From Glycocaulis abyssi (lineage in GTDB: Bacteria; Pseudomonadota; Alphaproteobacteria; Caulobacterales; Maricaulaceae): 64,000 bases of DNA. The stretch's first letter is position 1. The number at the start of each line of letters is the position of its first letter. The position numbers and the translations under genes are program-made. Location: positions 806,001-870,000 of the forward strand of contig NZ_CP163421.1 in assembly GCF_041429775.1 (NCBI RefSeq), in the 5' to 3' direction. Positions 23,805 through 33,633 of the stretch are shown here, in pieces. The notes under the pieces were generated by a model, which searched no databases, was not told the origin of the DNA, and saw only the letters and a program-made list of their open reading frames with translations.

Positions 23805-24911
23805 TCAGTCGGCAGACGAGGCGCCGGACAGAACGCTGCGGCGGGCTGCGAGCCAGTGCGTGGGCGTCTGTCCTGTCTCGCGCTTGAAAACCGCATTGAA
23901 GACTGACTTTGAACTGAAACCGGCGGTGTAGGCGATATCCAGCACGCTGCCGTTGGACTGACCGGCGGCGGCCTCCTCCAGCATGGCGCAGACATCTTCA
24001 AGGCGTAGCGCGTTGATATAGTCGTTGAAATTACGTCCTGTAGCCTGCCGTATGGCCTGTGAAACCTGGCGGTCGGGTAGTTGCACTGCGGTGGCCAGCT
24101 CGGCCCGCGTCAGGCGCGGTTCGCTATAGAGCGCCTCTTCGCGCAATACCCTCTCAATACGCGCGAACACCGTGTGATCGGGAGCAGGAATGGCCTGTGA
24201 CGGGGGCTGTAGCGCGAGCTGTTCCGGCGGCGGCGCTTCGCCGCCCAGACTGCCCGGCGCCAGACCTTCAAACAGGCTTTCGCGGCGCACAGCCAAGCCG
24301 ACCAGCGCCGCCGCCATGGCCAGCGATATGCTGAGCTGGACGACATAGGCTTCGGTCGAGGCGAGCCAGGGCCAGTCACCGTGCAGCCAACGCCCATCAA
24401 TGCGCAGACTGTCGAAACCACCATTCACGACAAACACGGTGATCATCGCGTAGAGCAGGTTCAGCCGCACACGCGCCGCATCCGAGCGCCGCTCCGGCAA
24501 GGCCTTGTGAAAACGGTGCACCAGCCAGGCCGAGGCGCCGGCATAGGCCAGCAAGCTCATCCGCGCGCCATGCTCGACAAGGTCAAGCTGCGAGCCGGTC
24601 AACGTTAGCCCGGCGAGGAAAGGCAGACCGTGCAGCATATCGGCCGGGCGCAGGGCCGGACCGGCGAAGATCAGACTTCGGACCAGCAGATAAAAGAGGG
24701 GCGGAAAGAGCAGGCGGAATGCTGGTGTGACAAGCCAGACCTCCCGGAATCCGGCGGCTTCCTCCAGCAGGTTGAACACCATCAACGCTGCCGTCATCGC
24801 CATCAGCGCCGCCGCTGCGTGCAGGCGCGGCAGGCCCAGGCTCAGCGCCAGGCCGGTCAGGGCAATAGTGGCTAGCGCCACTTGAATGAGATTGGCGAGG
24901 TTAACCTCCAT
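23805..24911 (-). CDS. Membrane-anchored AraC-family regulator
   Basis: A 368-residue protein: about seven hydrophobic helices in residues 1-215, a linker rich in Pro and Gln, then an AraC/XylS double helix-turn-helix (about 255-360: LTRAELATAVQLPDRQVSQA, GRNFNDYINALRLEDVCAML, SVLDIAYTAGFSSKSVFNAV, FKRETGQTPTHW). Such 7TM-HTH proteins sense signals at or in the inner membrane. Targets may be the amidohydrolase gene 114 bases downstream or the RND pump genes upstream on the same strand; sequence does not decide. Confidence 0.88.
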   Translation of the reverse strand: MEVNLANLIQVALATIALTGLALSLGLPRLHAAAALMAMTAALMVFNLLEEAAGFREVWLVTPAFRLLFPPLFYLLVRSLIFAGPALRPADMLHGLPFLAGLTLTGSQLDLVEHGARMSLLAYAGASAWLVHRFHKALPERRSDAARVRLNLLYAMITVFVVNGGFDSLRIDGRWLHGDWPWLASTEAYVVQLSISLAMAAALVGLAVRRESLFEGLAPGSLGGEAPPPEQLALQPPSQAIPAPDHTVFARIERVLREEALYSEPRLTRAELATAVQLPDRQVSQAIRQATGRNFNDYINALRLEDVCAMLEEAAAGQSNGSVLDIAYTAGFSSKSVFNAVFKRETGQTPTHWLAARRSVLSGASSAD

Positions 24912-25017
24912 CTGGACTGGTTAGCTCAACACCGGTCGCCGCGGAAGCATGAGGCTGACCGGGACACACACGCAAGCGGGCACGAAGAGAATGACGATGG
25001 CGCTCTCTAGAACGCAG

Positions 25018-28000
25018 TTATCGCCCCGTCATCAGCGATGTCAGCCTGCGAGAAGCGCCGTCCACGATCAGGTAGAGGCTGGGGATCACGAGCAGTGTGA
25101 GCACGGTCGCCACCAGAAGCCCGCCAATCACGGCGAGCGCCAGCGGCTGCATGATCTCTCCGCCCGGCCCGGCGCCGAAGGCCAGTGGCGACATGCCAAG
25201 CGCGGTCGTGGCTGTGGTCATCAGAACGGGCCGCAGGCGCGCCGTGCCTGCAGAGACCACCGCACGCGCCGGTGACAGGCCACGCTCCCGGCGTCCCTTC
25301 TCGATATATTCCACCAGCAGGATGGCATTGTTGACCACAATGCCGATCAGCAGGATCGCGCCAATCATCACCGGCGCGGACAGGGGCGTGCCGGTCAGCA
25401 CCAGTGCCAGCACCACGCCGGTGATCGCCAGCGGCGCTGTCGCGAGGATAACCAGCGGATTGGAGATGCGCTCATACTGCACGGCCATCACCACGAAGAC
25501 GAGGAAGAGGGCGAGCAGGACAACGGTGGTCAGCTCCCGGTTGGTTTCCTGAATGGTCTGCCACTGGCCCTCGAAGACGAGGCCGATCTCGTCTGGCAGG
25601 TCCATGTCCGCCAGCCGCCCTTCCACCTGCGCCATCACGGTGGAGACATCGGAGACGGCGGTATTGATCTCTCCGTTTACCCGCACCACGCGGTTCTGGT
25701 TATCGCGCTCGATATGGGCAGGACCGGCACCAAGGCTGATCGTGGCGACATCACCAAGGCGCACCGGCGCACCTTGCGGGCGGAAGAGGATGAGATTGGC
25801 GAGCGCCGCGCTGTCACCGGTCTGGCTGCGTGGCAGGCGCACGCGCAGCTCGTATTCCTGCGCATCGGCCATGAAGCGGGTCGGCACCGCGCCATCGACC
25901 GCAGCACGCACCGCGGCGCCGATCTCGGAGGTGCGCAGGCCCAGCGCGCTCGCCCGTTCGGTGTCCACGCTGATGCGCATGAGCGGGCTTTCATCCTCGC
26001 GGCCAACCTCCACACCTTCCAGACCGCGGATACCCTGCAGGCGCGCGCTGATCTGGCGGGCGGCCTGCCGGGAGAGGGTGAGGTCCTCGCCAACGACCGA
26101 GATGGAGAAACTGCCCTCGCCGGGGCCGAAATTGAGCCCTGAGATCGACGGCGGGCGGACCCAGATGCGCGCGCCGGGAATATCGAGGGCCTCAAGGGCC
26201 TCGCGCATATTTGCCACCCACACACCGGCTGGCATTTCAGGCCGCTCGCGCGCATCGGTCAGCTGGACACGGATATTGGACGTGCCGGGGCGCTCATTGA
26301 CGATACCGCCGCCCAGATGGCCGCCAACCAGCGTGAACATGGACTGTACATAAGGGTCAGCGCCCAGAACCGCCTCGATCTGCCTGGCGGCTGCGTCGGT
26401 CTCGTGTGGTGGACTACCCGGCGGCAGAGACAAGCGCACCGAGACCTGGCCATCATCGACCTGTGGCAGAAACTCCGTGCCAAGATTAGAGCCCAGCCAG
26501 AGCGATCCGGCAAAGACAGCGAGGGCTGCGGCAATAACGGCGGCCCGCCAGCGCAGCAGGCGCGGCAGCACACGCCGGTAGCGGCGGCGCAGGAACTGCA
26601 CACCGCCATCGAAGGCCCGGATCGGGCGTGATCCCGCAAGCCCGCTTTCGAACCGCGCACGGCTGACAAGCACGGCCAGCATCGGGGTGAGGGTGAGCGC
26701 GGCGGCGAGCGTGGCGATGATGGCAAAGGAGATGGTCAGCATCAGCTCGCGGAAGATGAGCGCGGCGAGGCCCGTAATCAGCAGGAAGGGCACAACGGCG
26801 GCGAGATTGGTGAGCGTGCCTGCGATGATCGCACCGGCCACTTCGCCTGCCCCGTCATGGGCCGCGCGCTCCGGATCCTTGCCCAGCTCCTGCCGGTGCC
26901 GGTGGATGTTTTCCAGCATGACGATGGAGTTATCGAGCAGGAGGCCGACACCGAGCGCCAGCCCGCCCAGCGAGATGATGTTCAAGGTCAGACCGCCCAG
27001 CCCCATCATCACGAACGTGGCCAGAAGGGCGATGGGTATGGCCAGCCCGATCACGAAGCTGCGCCGCAGGCTGCCCAGGAAAAACAGGACAAACACCATG
27101 GCCAGCACACCGCCCAGAATAGCAGCGCTCGCCACCGAGCTGACGGCGGAGCGGATGAAAAAGGCGGTGTCGCCGATCACCTCGAAGACGATATCGTCAG
27201 GGATGAAGCCGGAGCGGGAGAGCTGGCCGATGGCGTCATTGACCTCGTCGACGACCTCGACGGTGTTGGCGCCTGGCAATTTGAAAACGGAAACCTGCAC
27301 CGCAGGCGTGCCATCGAGCCTGGCAAACAGGCGCTGCTCGCGATGACCGTCCCGCACCTCGGCCAGTTCTGACAATGGAATGCGCCGTCCATTCCCGCCC
27401 GGCAGGTTGATCAGCACATTGGCGACATCTTCAGCGGAGGTGAAAAGCCCGTCGGTCTTGGCCATGACATCAAAGCTGGCGGACGTTACCCAGCCTGCAG
27501 CGATATCGACATTTTCATCGGCCAGCGCGTCGATCACGTCCTGCATGGACAGGCCGTAGGAGGCCAGCCGGTCCTGATCGACCAGAACCTCCATCTCGCG
27601 CACCTGACCACCCGCCGCTTCCACGCCGGACACCCCGCCAATAGCCAGAAGCTGGGGCGCGAGACGGCGTTCCACCCATTCATTCACCTCAACCTGCGAG
27701 CGGGTGGGGGAGCTGAAACCGGCTGTCCAGACCGGGGCCTGGGACGGGTCACGCTTGTAGATGCGCGGCGGCTCGATACCCGGCGGCAGCTGGGTGCGCG
27801 CCAGTTCCAGATAGCGCGAGGCATCCTGCAGGGCGATATCGAGATTGGTGCCGTAATCGAAGTGCAGATTGACATTCGTACGGCCTTCAGACGCCCGGCT
27901 GTCTATCCGGATAAGGTTCTCGGTGGCCGCCAGATTGCTTTCCAGCACCCGCGTGATCTGCTGTTCCATCACTTCGGGAGCGGCGCCCGGATAGTTCACC

Positions 28001-28164
28001 GTCACGGTAATCTGCGGGTATTCGATCCGGGGCAGGAGATCGACGGGCAGGCGGGTGACAAAGAACAGGCCCAGCACCAACACGACAGACGCAATAGCCA
28101 GCGTGCCGACCGGCCTGCGTATGGCATGATGGACTATGCCGCCGCGCTGGGAAGGCTCAGCCAT
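25018..28164 (-). CDS. RND-family efflux pump inner-membrane transporter
   Basis: A 1048-residue AcrB/MexB-like transporter of the hydrophobe/amphiphile efflux group. The N-terminus (HHAIRRPVGTLAIASVVLVL) begins TM1; family motifs include NYPGAAPEVMEQQITRVLE, QDVIDALADENVDIAAGWV, and GLALGVGLLLDNSIVMLENI in TM4, where the LLLDNSIV segment takes the place of the proton-relay aspartate region. The C-terminal half repeats the fold (GAILLIGIVVNNAILLVEYI). The form without a GDD-type pair resembles the CusA-unlike, efflux-only AcrB/Swr group common in marine alphaproteobacteria. It forms an operon with the adaptor gene 3 bases upstream; no outer-membrane factor is adjacent. Confidence 0.93.
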   Translation of the reverse strand: MAEPSQRGGIVHHAIRRPVGTLAIASVVLVLGLFFVTRLPVDLLPRIEYPQITVTVNYPGAAPEVMEQQITRVLESNLAATENLIRIDSRASEGRTNVNLHFDYGTNLDIALQDASRYLELARTQLPPGIEPPRIYKRDPSQAPVWTAGFSSPTRSQVEVNEWVERRLAPQLLAIGGVSGVEAAGGQVREMEVLVDQDRLASYGLSMQDVIDALADENVDIAAGWVTSASFDVMAKTDGLFTSAEDVANVLINLPGGNGRRIPLSELAEVRDGHREQRLFARLDGTPAVQVSVFKLPGANTVEVVDEVNDAIGQLSRSGFIPDDIVFEVIGDTAFFIRSAVSSVASAAILGGVLAMVFVLFFLGSLRRSFVIGLAIPIALLATFVMMGLGGLTLNIISLGGLALGVGLLLDNSIVMLENIHRHRQELGKDPERAAHDGAGEVAGAIIAGTLTNLAAVVPFLLITGLAALIFRELMLTISFAIIATLAAALTLTPMLAVLVSRARFESGLAGSRPIRAFDGGVQFLRRRYRRVLPRLLRWRAAVIAAALAVFAGSLWLGSNLGTEFLPQVDDGQVSVRLSLPPGSPPHETDAAARQIEAVLGADPYVQSMFTLVGGHLGGGIVNERPGTSNIRVQLTDARERPEMPAGVWVANMREALEALDIPGARIWVRPPSISGLNFGPGEGSFSISVVGEDLTLSRQAARQISARLQGIRGLEGVEVGREDESPLMRISVDTERASALGLRTSEIGAAVRAAVDGAVPTRFMADAQEYELRVRLPRSQTGDSAALANLILFRPQGAPVRLGDVATISLGAGPAHIERDNQNRVVRVNGEINTAVSDVSTVMAQVEGRLADMDLPDEIGLVFEGQWQTIQETNRELTTVVLLALFLVFVVMAVQYERISNPLVILATAPLAITGVVLALVLTGTPLSAPVMIGAILLIGIVVNNAILLVEYIEKGRRERGLSPARAVVSAGTARLRPVLMTTATTALGMSPLAFGAGPGGEIMQPLALAVIGGLLVATVLTLLVIPSLYLIVDGASRRLTSLMTGR

Positions 28165-28167
28165 CGG

Positions 28168-29229
28168 CTAGCCCCTCCATCCGACGATCCGCACAAGCTG
28201 GCCGTCGGTAAGCTCGGACGGGTTGGTCGCCAGCACCACCTCGCCTTCTTCCAGCCCGGAGACAATCTCGACCCAGTCACCGCGTGTCACGCCGCGCTCC
28301 ACCACGCGGTATTCGAGCCGGTCACCTGTAATCACGAACAGATAGTCTTGGTCATTCTCCCGCTCGAGCGCGGTCACCGGCGCAGCGATCACATCGGGCC
28401 GCGGGTCAATCGCCATACGGACCCGGCCGAGAAAGCCGGGGCGGACGCCGCGCGTCTCCGATCCTTCCGGCAGGGCGATCTCCACGGTGACAAGGCGTGT
28501 ATCGGCCTCAGCCGTCGGGAAGATGCGCCGTATCGTGCCCTCGACGCTATTGCCCGGCATGGCATCAAGCAGGATTGGCGCGGACTGTCCGGGGCGAAGA
28601 TGGACCACATCCAGCTCGGAGACGCCGATGCGCATGACGAGAAGGTCCATCGCGGTCAGTTCGAACAGAGTGTCCTGTGCCTGCACGCCCTCGCCGGGTT
28701 CGACATGGCGCGCCGTCACAACCGCATTCATTGGGGCGCGCACCTCTCCAAACCCGATGCGGGTAGACCAGACAGCGGCATCGCGCTCGGCCACCTGAAG
28801 CTCAAGGCGCGCCGCTTCGTAGTCCGCCGTGGCCATCGTCCCGCGCTCGCGCAGCTGCGAGGCGCGCTCATAGGCGCGGCGGGCCTGTTCCCGCTGGGCT
28901 TCGATACGGGCGAGTTCAGCGCGCTGTTCGCTCATATCGATGCGCGCCAGAAGCGCTCCGGCCTCGACACGGTCTCCCGCTTCGACGAGCACGTCATCGA
29001 CGATCCCGGCCGTGCGGCTCGCCAGGCGCGAACGCGAATAGGGTTCAACGACCGCCGATGTAGCGAGCTGGCGTGACAGATCGCGCCGGATGATCTCCGA
29101 CGCCGCGACGGGCTGGCGGTATTCGCCCTGTCCTCCGCCGGAGCTGTTTTCAGCCGCGCTGTCGGAGCCGCACGCGCCAAGCAGCAGCATGGCAGCAGCA
29201 AGCAGACTTATCGGGGCGGTCCTGATCAT
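28168..29229 (-). CDS. RND efflux periplasmic adaptor lipoprotein
   Basis: A 353-residue membrane fusion protein with lipoprotein signal (MIRTAPISLLAAAMLLLGAC, lipobox LGAC). The barrel-sandwich half-motifs are SRLASRTAGIVDDVLVEAGD and VRAPMNAVVTARHVEPGEGV, flanking a short coiled coil (ELARIEAQREQARRAYERAS). Beta-barrel and membrane-proximal domains follow. It links the RND pump to an outer-membrane channel. First gene of the pump operon; divergent from the MFS gene across a region with an 18-bp palindrome. Confidence 0.92.
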   Translation of the reverse strand: MIRTAPISLLAAAMLLLGACGSDSAAENSSGGGQGEYRQPVAASEIIRRDLSRQLATSAVVEPYSRSRLASRTAGIVDDVLVEAGDRVEAGALLARIDMSEQRAELARIEAQREQARRAYERASQLRERGTMATADYEAARLELQVAERDAAVWSTRIGFGEVRAPMNAVVTARHVEPGEGVQAQDTLFELTAMDLLVMRIGVSELDVVHLRPGQSAPILLDAMPGNSVEGTIRRIFPTAEADTRLVTVEIALPEGSETRGVRPGFLGRVRMAIDPRPDVIAAPVTALERENDQDYLFVITGDRLEYRVVERGVTRGDWVEIVSGLEEGEVVLATNPSELTDGQLVRIVGWRG

Positions 29230-29365
29230 CGGCGCTCCGTCAGCGGGGTAGCCTTGTCATGGGGTAGCGCGCGGGTCAGCAAGCTACGCGAGCAGCGCCC
29301 TGCAAGCGGGCGTCAGCCCTATACTGTCGTCCTTCAGCCCTGAGTTTCAAGGTTTTGCCGGTGCT

Positions 29366-29383
29366 CATAACGCAAGCGTTATG
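29366..29383. promoter_or_regulatory. 18-bp perfect palindrome CATAACGCAAGCGTTATG
   Basis: Eight-base arms around an AA centre, midway in the 253-base divergent region between the RND adaptor (starts 29229, minus) and the MFS transporter (starts 29483, plus). TetR-type operators have this size and symmetry. No TetR gene is in the window. Could alternatively be a chance palindrome or a small hairpin. Confidence 0.5.
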
Positions 29384-29482
29384 TCGCCACGGGCTTTCAG
29401 GCGGAGCGAGACGGGCACCTTTCACCCCCCGGCAAGTACCGCTAAAGCTGACATCTGGAACTTACACGCAGGCGGTCCGTAC

Positions 29483-30706
29483 ATGTGGATTTTTATCCGT
29501 GCCAATGCACGCTGGCTCGGCGCGGGGGTGATCCTCACCTTCCTCTCCTCTTTCGGCCAGACCTTCTTCATCGGATTGTCGGGCAATGCGCTGCGCGAGC
29601 AGTTCGCCCTGTCAGAGGGCGGGTTCGGCCTGCTCTATATGGCCGCCACTCTGGCCAGCGCGGTCAGCCTGCCCTTCGTAGGGCGTTTGCTGGATTACAT
29701 GCCTGCCTGGAAAGTGGCCGCCTTCTCCATGCCGGGGCTGGCGGCGGCGTGTCTGCTGGTCGTCATTGCGCCCCATGTGGCCGTCCTCGCCATCGCCATC
29801 TGGCTATTGCGCCTGTTCGGGCAGGGCATGATGACCCATATCGCGCTCACACAGACAGGCCGCTGGTTCGCGGCCAGCCGGGGACGGGCCGTGTCGCTGG
29901 TGGTGCCCGGTCACCAGCTGGGCGAGGCCGCCCTGCCGATCCTCTTTGTTTCGCTTGCAGCCCTGCTGGGCTGGCAGGGCGCATGGACCGCCTCGGCGCT
30001 TTTCATCCTGGTCATGCTGCCGGTGATGGTCTGGCTGCTGAGAGAGGACCGCATACCGGGAAACCCGCACGGTGAAGTCGGGCCCGGCTCGCAGCAGCGT
30101 CAATGGACACGCGCCGAGGTTTTGCGCGATCCGGTATTCTACCTGTTGCTGACCGGTGTGCTAGCCCCGCCCTTTATCGGCACCACGATCTTTTTCCATC
30201 AGGGCCATTTCATCGAATTGCGCGGCTACGATGCGCTGGTTTTTGCCAGCGCGTTTCCGCTGATGGCAGTGACGACGATTGTTTTCGGTCTGGTGTGCGG
30301 GGCGCTTATCGACCGGTTTGGCGCGGTAAGAATACTGCCCTTCTTCCTCGCACCCCTGACCATAGCCAGCCTCGCGGCAGGGCTCCTGACGCCTGTATGG
30401 GGCGTCTATCTCTTCATGTTTCTGGTCGGGGTCAGCTATGGCTTTACGGCAACCCTGCTCGGCGCGCTCTGGCCGGAAGTTTATGGCGTCACGCATCTGG
30501 GCGGGGTGCGTGCCATTATCGTTTCGGCAATGGTGCTCTCCACCGCTATCGGCCCCGGTCTGACCGGCGTGCTGATCGACCAGGGCATCAATCTGCCAAC
30601 CCAGCTGATCTTCATGGCCGGGTGGTGTGTCGCCGCGAGCGTATGTCTGGCCTTCGGGTCGCGGGTGATCCGGCGGCGCCAGTCTCGCTTCCAACGCGGC
30701 GCATAG
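29483..30706 (+). CDS. Major facilitator superfamily transporter
   Basis: A 407-residue protein with about 12 membrane helices. After TM1 (VILTFLSSFGQTFFIGLSGN) the MFS loop motif appears as VGRLLDYMPAWKV between TM2 and TM3; LLREDRIPGNPH marks the central cytoplasmic loop. GQTFFIGLSG suggests the oxalate/formate-like or nitrate/CynX subgroup, but the substrate is not readable. I chose the ATG at 29483 because the upstream 34 residues from 29381 are polar and not conserved-looking, although no strong ribosome site precedes it. Confidence 0.85.
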   Translation: MWIFIRANARWLGAGVILTFLSSFGQTFFIGLSGNALREQFALSEGGFGLLYMAATLASAVSLPFVGRLLDYMPAWKVAAFSMPGLAAACLLVVIAPHVAVLAIAIWLLRLFGQGMMTHIALTQTGRWFAASRGRAVSLVVPGHQLGEAALPILFVSLAALLGWQGAWTASALFILVMLPVMVWLLREDRIPGNPHGEVGPGSQQRQWTRAEVLRDPVFYLLLTGVLAPPFIGTTIFFHQGHFIELRGYDALVFASAFPLMAVTTIVFGLVCGALIDRFGAVRILPFFLAPLTIASLAAGLLTPVWGVYLFMFLVGVSYGFTATLLGALWPEVYGVTHLGGVRAIIVSAMVLSTAIGPGLTGVLIDQGINLPTQLIFMAGWCVAASVCLAFGSRVIRRRQSRFQRGA

Positions 30707-30828
30707 CCGCCATGCAGGCCCGTATTCCGCCTTGCAATGCGGCACTGCAGCATATAGAGCGGCGCTGAACAGCGCTCCCGCCCTCGCTGCGGCTTGGCGC
30801 GCAATCTGACAATCGGTGTCCGGCACCC

Positions 30829-32391
30829 ATGGCTAACCTGAGCGCAGGTAGTCAGCGGCCCGGCGCGCGCCTTGCGGGACCGCCCATGACTCTTCCTTCC
30901 CTTGATTTCGAGATTCTGCGCCGTATTCGCGCTGAATGGTTTGGCAATGTGCGAGGCGACGTGCTCGCCGGGCTGGTCGTCGCGCTGGCGCTGATACCCG
31001 AAGCCATCGCGTTTTCCATTATTGCCGGTGTCGATCCGCAGGTTGGGCTCTATGCCAGCTTCTCCATTGCGGTGCTGATTGCCTTTACCGGTGGCCGTCC
31101 GGGCATGATCTCGGCGGCTTCGGCGGCCACGGCGGTGTTGATGGTGACGCTGGTGCGCGATCACGGCCTGCAATATCTGCTGGCCGCGACGGTGCTGGCA
31201 GGGCTTATCCAGATCGGTGCGGGGGTGCTGAAACTCGGCTTTGTCATGCGCTTTGTGTCGCGCTCGGTTCTGACCGGCTTCGTCAATGCGCTGGCGATCC
31301 TGATCTTCCTGGCCCAGATACCCGAACTGACCAATGTGACGTGGGTGACCTACGCCATGGTCGCAGGCGGATTGGCGATCATTTACGGCTTTCCGTATCT
31401 GACCAAAGCCATCCCCTCGCCGCTGGTCTGCATCGTGGTGCTGACAGGGCTCGCCATGTGGCTGGGTATGGATGTGCGTACCGTCTCGGACATGGGCGAG
31501 CTGCCCTCCACCCTGCCGGTCTTCTTGATCCCGGACATTCCGTTCAATCTGGAAACCCTGATGATCATCCTGCCCTATTCGGCAGCCGTCGCGATGGTGG
31601 GCCTGCTGGAATCGCTGCTGACCGCGCAGATCGTCGATGATCTGACCGACACGCCTTCGGACCGCAATCGGGAATGCATCGGGCAGGGCATTGCCAATAC
31701 CGCGACCGGCTTCATTGGCGGCATGGCGGGCTGCGCCATGATCGGCCAGTCCATCATCAACATAAAATCGGGCGGGCGCGGACGGCTCTCCACGCTGATG
31801 GCGGGCCTGTTTCTGCTCTTCATGATCCTGGTGCTGGGAGAATGGGTGGGGCTGATCCCGATGCCCGCGCTGGTGGCCATCATGATCATGGTGTCTATCG
31901 GCACCTTCTCATGGCGCTCGGTGAAGAATCTGCGCGATCACCCCAAAAGCTCCAGCTTTGTGATGATCGCCACGGTGGTCACGGTCATCTTCAGCCATAA
32001 CCTTGCCATTGGTGTGGGGGTGGGCGTGCTGCTCTCCGGGATTTTCTTTGCCTGGCGGGTCTCACGTAATTTCGCCGTCAGCACGCTTGCCAGCGAGGAT
32101 GGCCGCGAGCGGACCTATACCGTCACCGGCCAGCTCTTTTTCGCCTCTTCGGAGGACTTCATGAAGGCGTTTGATTTCAAGGAAGTGCTGGACAAGGTGA
32201 CAATAGACCTGTCCGCTGCCCACATCTGGGATCTCTCCAGCGTCGCGGCGATTGACATGGCCGTGCTGAAGTTCCGCCGCGAAGGGGCGGAGGTAGAGCT
32301 CAAGGGCATGAACACGGCCAGCCGCACCCTCGTTGACCGTCTTGGCATTCACGACAAACCCGGCGCGCTTGAACGCCTGATGGGCCATTAG
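30829..32391 (+). CDS. SulP-family anion transporter with STAS domain
   Basis: A protein of up to 520 residues. The SulP transporter domain (about 30-400) begins [20 protein letters not shown] and contains [20 protein letters not shown] and [15 protein letters not shown] cytoplasmic STAS domain follows (about 425-515: [32 protein letters not shown]). Substrate is sulfate or bicarbonate; the SulP group with VDDLTD is often associated with bicarbonate or sulfate uptake and cannot be resolved here. Start may be 30829 or the ATG at 30886, which begins nearer the domain. The next gene starts 10 bases after its stop. Confidence 0.9.
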   Translation: MANLSAGSQRPGARLAGPPMTLPSLDFEILRRIRAEWFGNVRGDVLAGLVVALALIPEAIAFSIIAGVDPQVGLYASFSIAVLIAFTGGRPGMISAASAATAVLMVTLVRDHGLQYLLAATVLAGLIQIGAGVLKLGFVMRFVSRSVLTGFVNALAILIFLAQIPELTNVTWVTYAMVAGGLAIIYGFPYLTKAIPSPLVCIVVLTGLAMWLGMDVRTVSDMGELPSTLPVFLIPDIPFNLETLMIILPYSAAVAMVGLLESLLTAQIVDDLTDTPSDRNRECIGQGIANTATGFIGGMAGCAMIGQSIINIKSGGRGRLSTLMAGLFLLFMILVLGEWVGLIPMPALVAIMIMVSIGTFSWRSVKNLRDHPKSSSFVMIATVVTVIFSHNLAIGVGVGVLLSGIFFAWRVSRNFAVSTLASEDGRERTYTVTGQLFFASSEDFMKAFDFKEVLDKVTIDLSAAHIWDLSSVAAIDMAVLKFRREGAEVELKGMNTASRTLVDRLGIHDKPGALERLMGH

Positions 32392-32401
32392 GAGGCCGGA
32401 C

Positions 32402-33256
32402 ATGACCCATATCCTGGCTCTGATTGACGGCTCGATGTACGCCAGCAGCGTCTGCGATCACGCAGCGTGGGCCGCCTCGAAAACCGGCGCGAGCGTGGAG
32501 CTTCTCCATGTGCTTGGCCGCCGGGATACTGCCAGTCGGCCGGTCAATCTTTCCGGCAATCTCACCCTTGGCGCGCGCTCAGAGCTTCTGGAAAAGCTCG
32601 CGCAACATGATGCCGAACGCGCAAAGCTCGCCAAGGAGCGCGGACGGATCATTCTGGGTGCGGCAAAAGCCGAGATGGAGGCGGCAGGCGTCAACCCTGT
32701 CACCACGCGCCTGCGCCACGGCGATATCGTGGAAGCAATCCACGATGTCGAGGCGGAGGCCGACCTGATCATACTGGGCAAGCGCGGCGAGGCGGCAGAC
32801 TTCGCCAAGGGCCATCTGGGTTCCAATCTGGAGCGCATCGTGCGCGCAGCGACGAAGCCCGTGCTGGCGGCGTCGCGGGCGTTCCAGCCCATGGAACGCG
32901 CCCTCATCGCCTATGATGGCGGGGCAAGCGGGGACAGGGCGGTTGCCCATCTGGCCAAAGGCCGGCTGCTGGCCGGAACGCCCATTGATATCGTGTCAGT
33001 GGGTGAGGAGACCCCTGAGCGCCGGGCAAAGCTGGACAATGCCGCCACCCTGTTGAGCGCAGGCGGGCATGACGTGACCGCCGGGATCGTCCCCGGCAAA
33101 CCCGAGGAGGCGATCTCGCAGCGCATAGCGGCACGCGGCATCGGCCTGCTGGTTATGGGCGCGTATGGTCATTCGCGCATCCGCAATCTCGTCATCGGCA
33201 GCACGACGACCGAAATGCTGCGCTCCTGCCCTGTGCCGGTGATGCTGTTCCGCTAG
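32402..33256 (+). CDS. Tandem-domain universal stress protein
   Basis: A 284-residue protein with two Usp domains. Domain 1 (1-155) starts MTHILALIDGSMYASSVCDH and has the loop DLIILGKRGEAADFAKGHLG. Domain 2 (160-284) starts ALIAYDGGASGDRAVAHLAK and ends with the ATP-binding GxxG-type loop VMGAYGHSRIRNLVIGSTTT. Usp proteins bind nucleotides and help survival under stress. Coupled to the SulP gene by a 10-base gap and a GGAGG site, a common arrangement of transporter plus Usp. Confidence 0.92.
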   Translation: MTHILALIDGSMYASSVCDHAAWAASKTGASVELLHVLGRRDTASRPVNLSGNLTLGARSELLEKLAQHDAERAKLAKERGRIILGAAKAEMEAAGVNPVTTRLRHGDIVEAIHDVEAEADLIILGKRGEAADFAKGHLGSNLERIVRAATKPVLAASRAFQPMERALIAYDGGASGDRAVAHLAKGRLLAGTPIDIVSVGEETPERRAKLDNAATLLSAGGHDVTAGIVPGKPEEAISQRIAARGIGLLVMGAYGHSRIRNLVIGSTTTEMLRSCPVPVMLFR

Positions 33257-33267
33257 TATCGGGATTG

Positions 33268-33633
33268 ATGACGGAAGAGAGCCTCTCCCCCGAAGCGCTT
33301 GGCGCCCATTTCCGCCCGCTGATAGAAGCGGAGCTGGAACAGTTGCGGGCACTTACCGATGCGGGCAGCGCCGACCGCTCGCCGGTAGAGCTGGACCAGC
33401 AGAGTATCGGCCGGGTTTCGCGTATCGACTCGCTTCAGGTCCAGGCCATGGCGCAGGCCGCTGAGCGCCGCCGCACCGCCCGCCGCCGTCATCTTCAGGA
33501 CGCACTGACCCGCCTGGAGGCGGGCGAGTTCGGCTGGTGCGATGAATGCGGTGAGGCCATCGCGTTGAAGCGTCTGGAAGCCGACCCGGTCGTGACGCGG
33601 TGCGTGAAGTGTGTTCCATCTGCTTCTCAATAG
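33268..33633 (+). CDS. TraR/DksA-family zinc-finger protein (complete copy)
   Basis: A 121-residue DksA/TraR-like protein: an N-terminal coiled-coil region (FRPLIEAELEQLRALTDAGS) and a C-terminal four-cysteine zinc finger, GEFGWCDECGEAIALKRLEA and RCVKC. Short proteins of this type bind in the secondary channel of RNA polymerase. It starts 11 bases after the Usp gene. Bases 33370-33587 of this gene are duplicated at 35324-35541. The stop overlaps the convergent tautomerase gene by 7 bases. Confidence 0.88.
   Translation: MTEESLSPEALGAHFRPLIEAELEQLRALTDAGSADRSPVELDQQSIGRVSRIDSLQVQAMAQAAERRRTARRRHLQDALTRLEAGEFGWCDECGEAIALKRLEADPVVTRCVKCVPSASQ
33370..33587 (+). repeat. 218-bp direct repeat, copy A (inside dksA-like gene)
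   Basis: This segment is repeated in the same orientation at 35324-35541 with 7 differences in 218 aligned bases (about 97% identity) and no gaps. Similarity ends abruptly on the 3' side and weakens upstream. Together the two copies flank the tautomerase/HxlR cassette. Confidence 0.93.

Noticed and set aside
27862-29076. 404-codon plus-strand frame opposite the RND adaptor
   Set aside because: Overlaps two complete minus-strand pump genes and has no recognisable family pattern.
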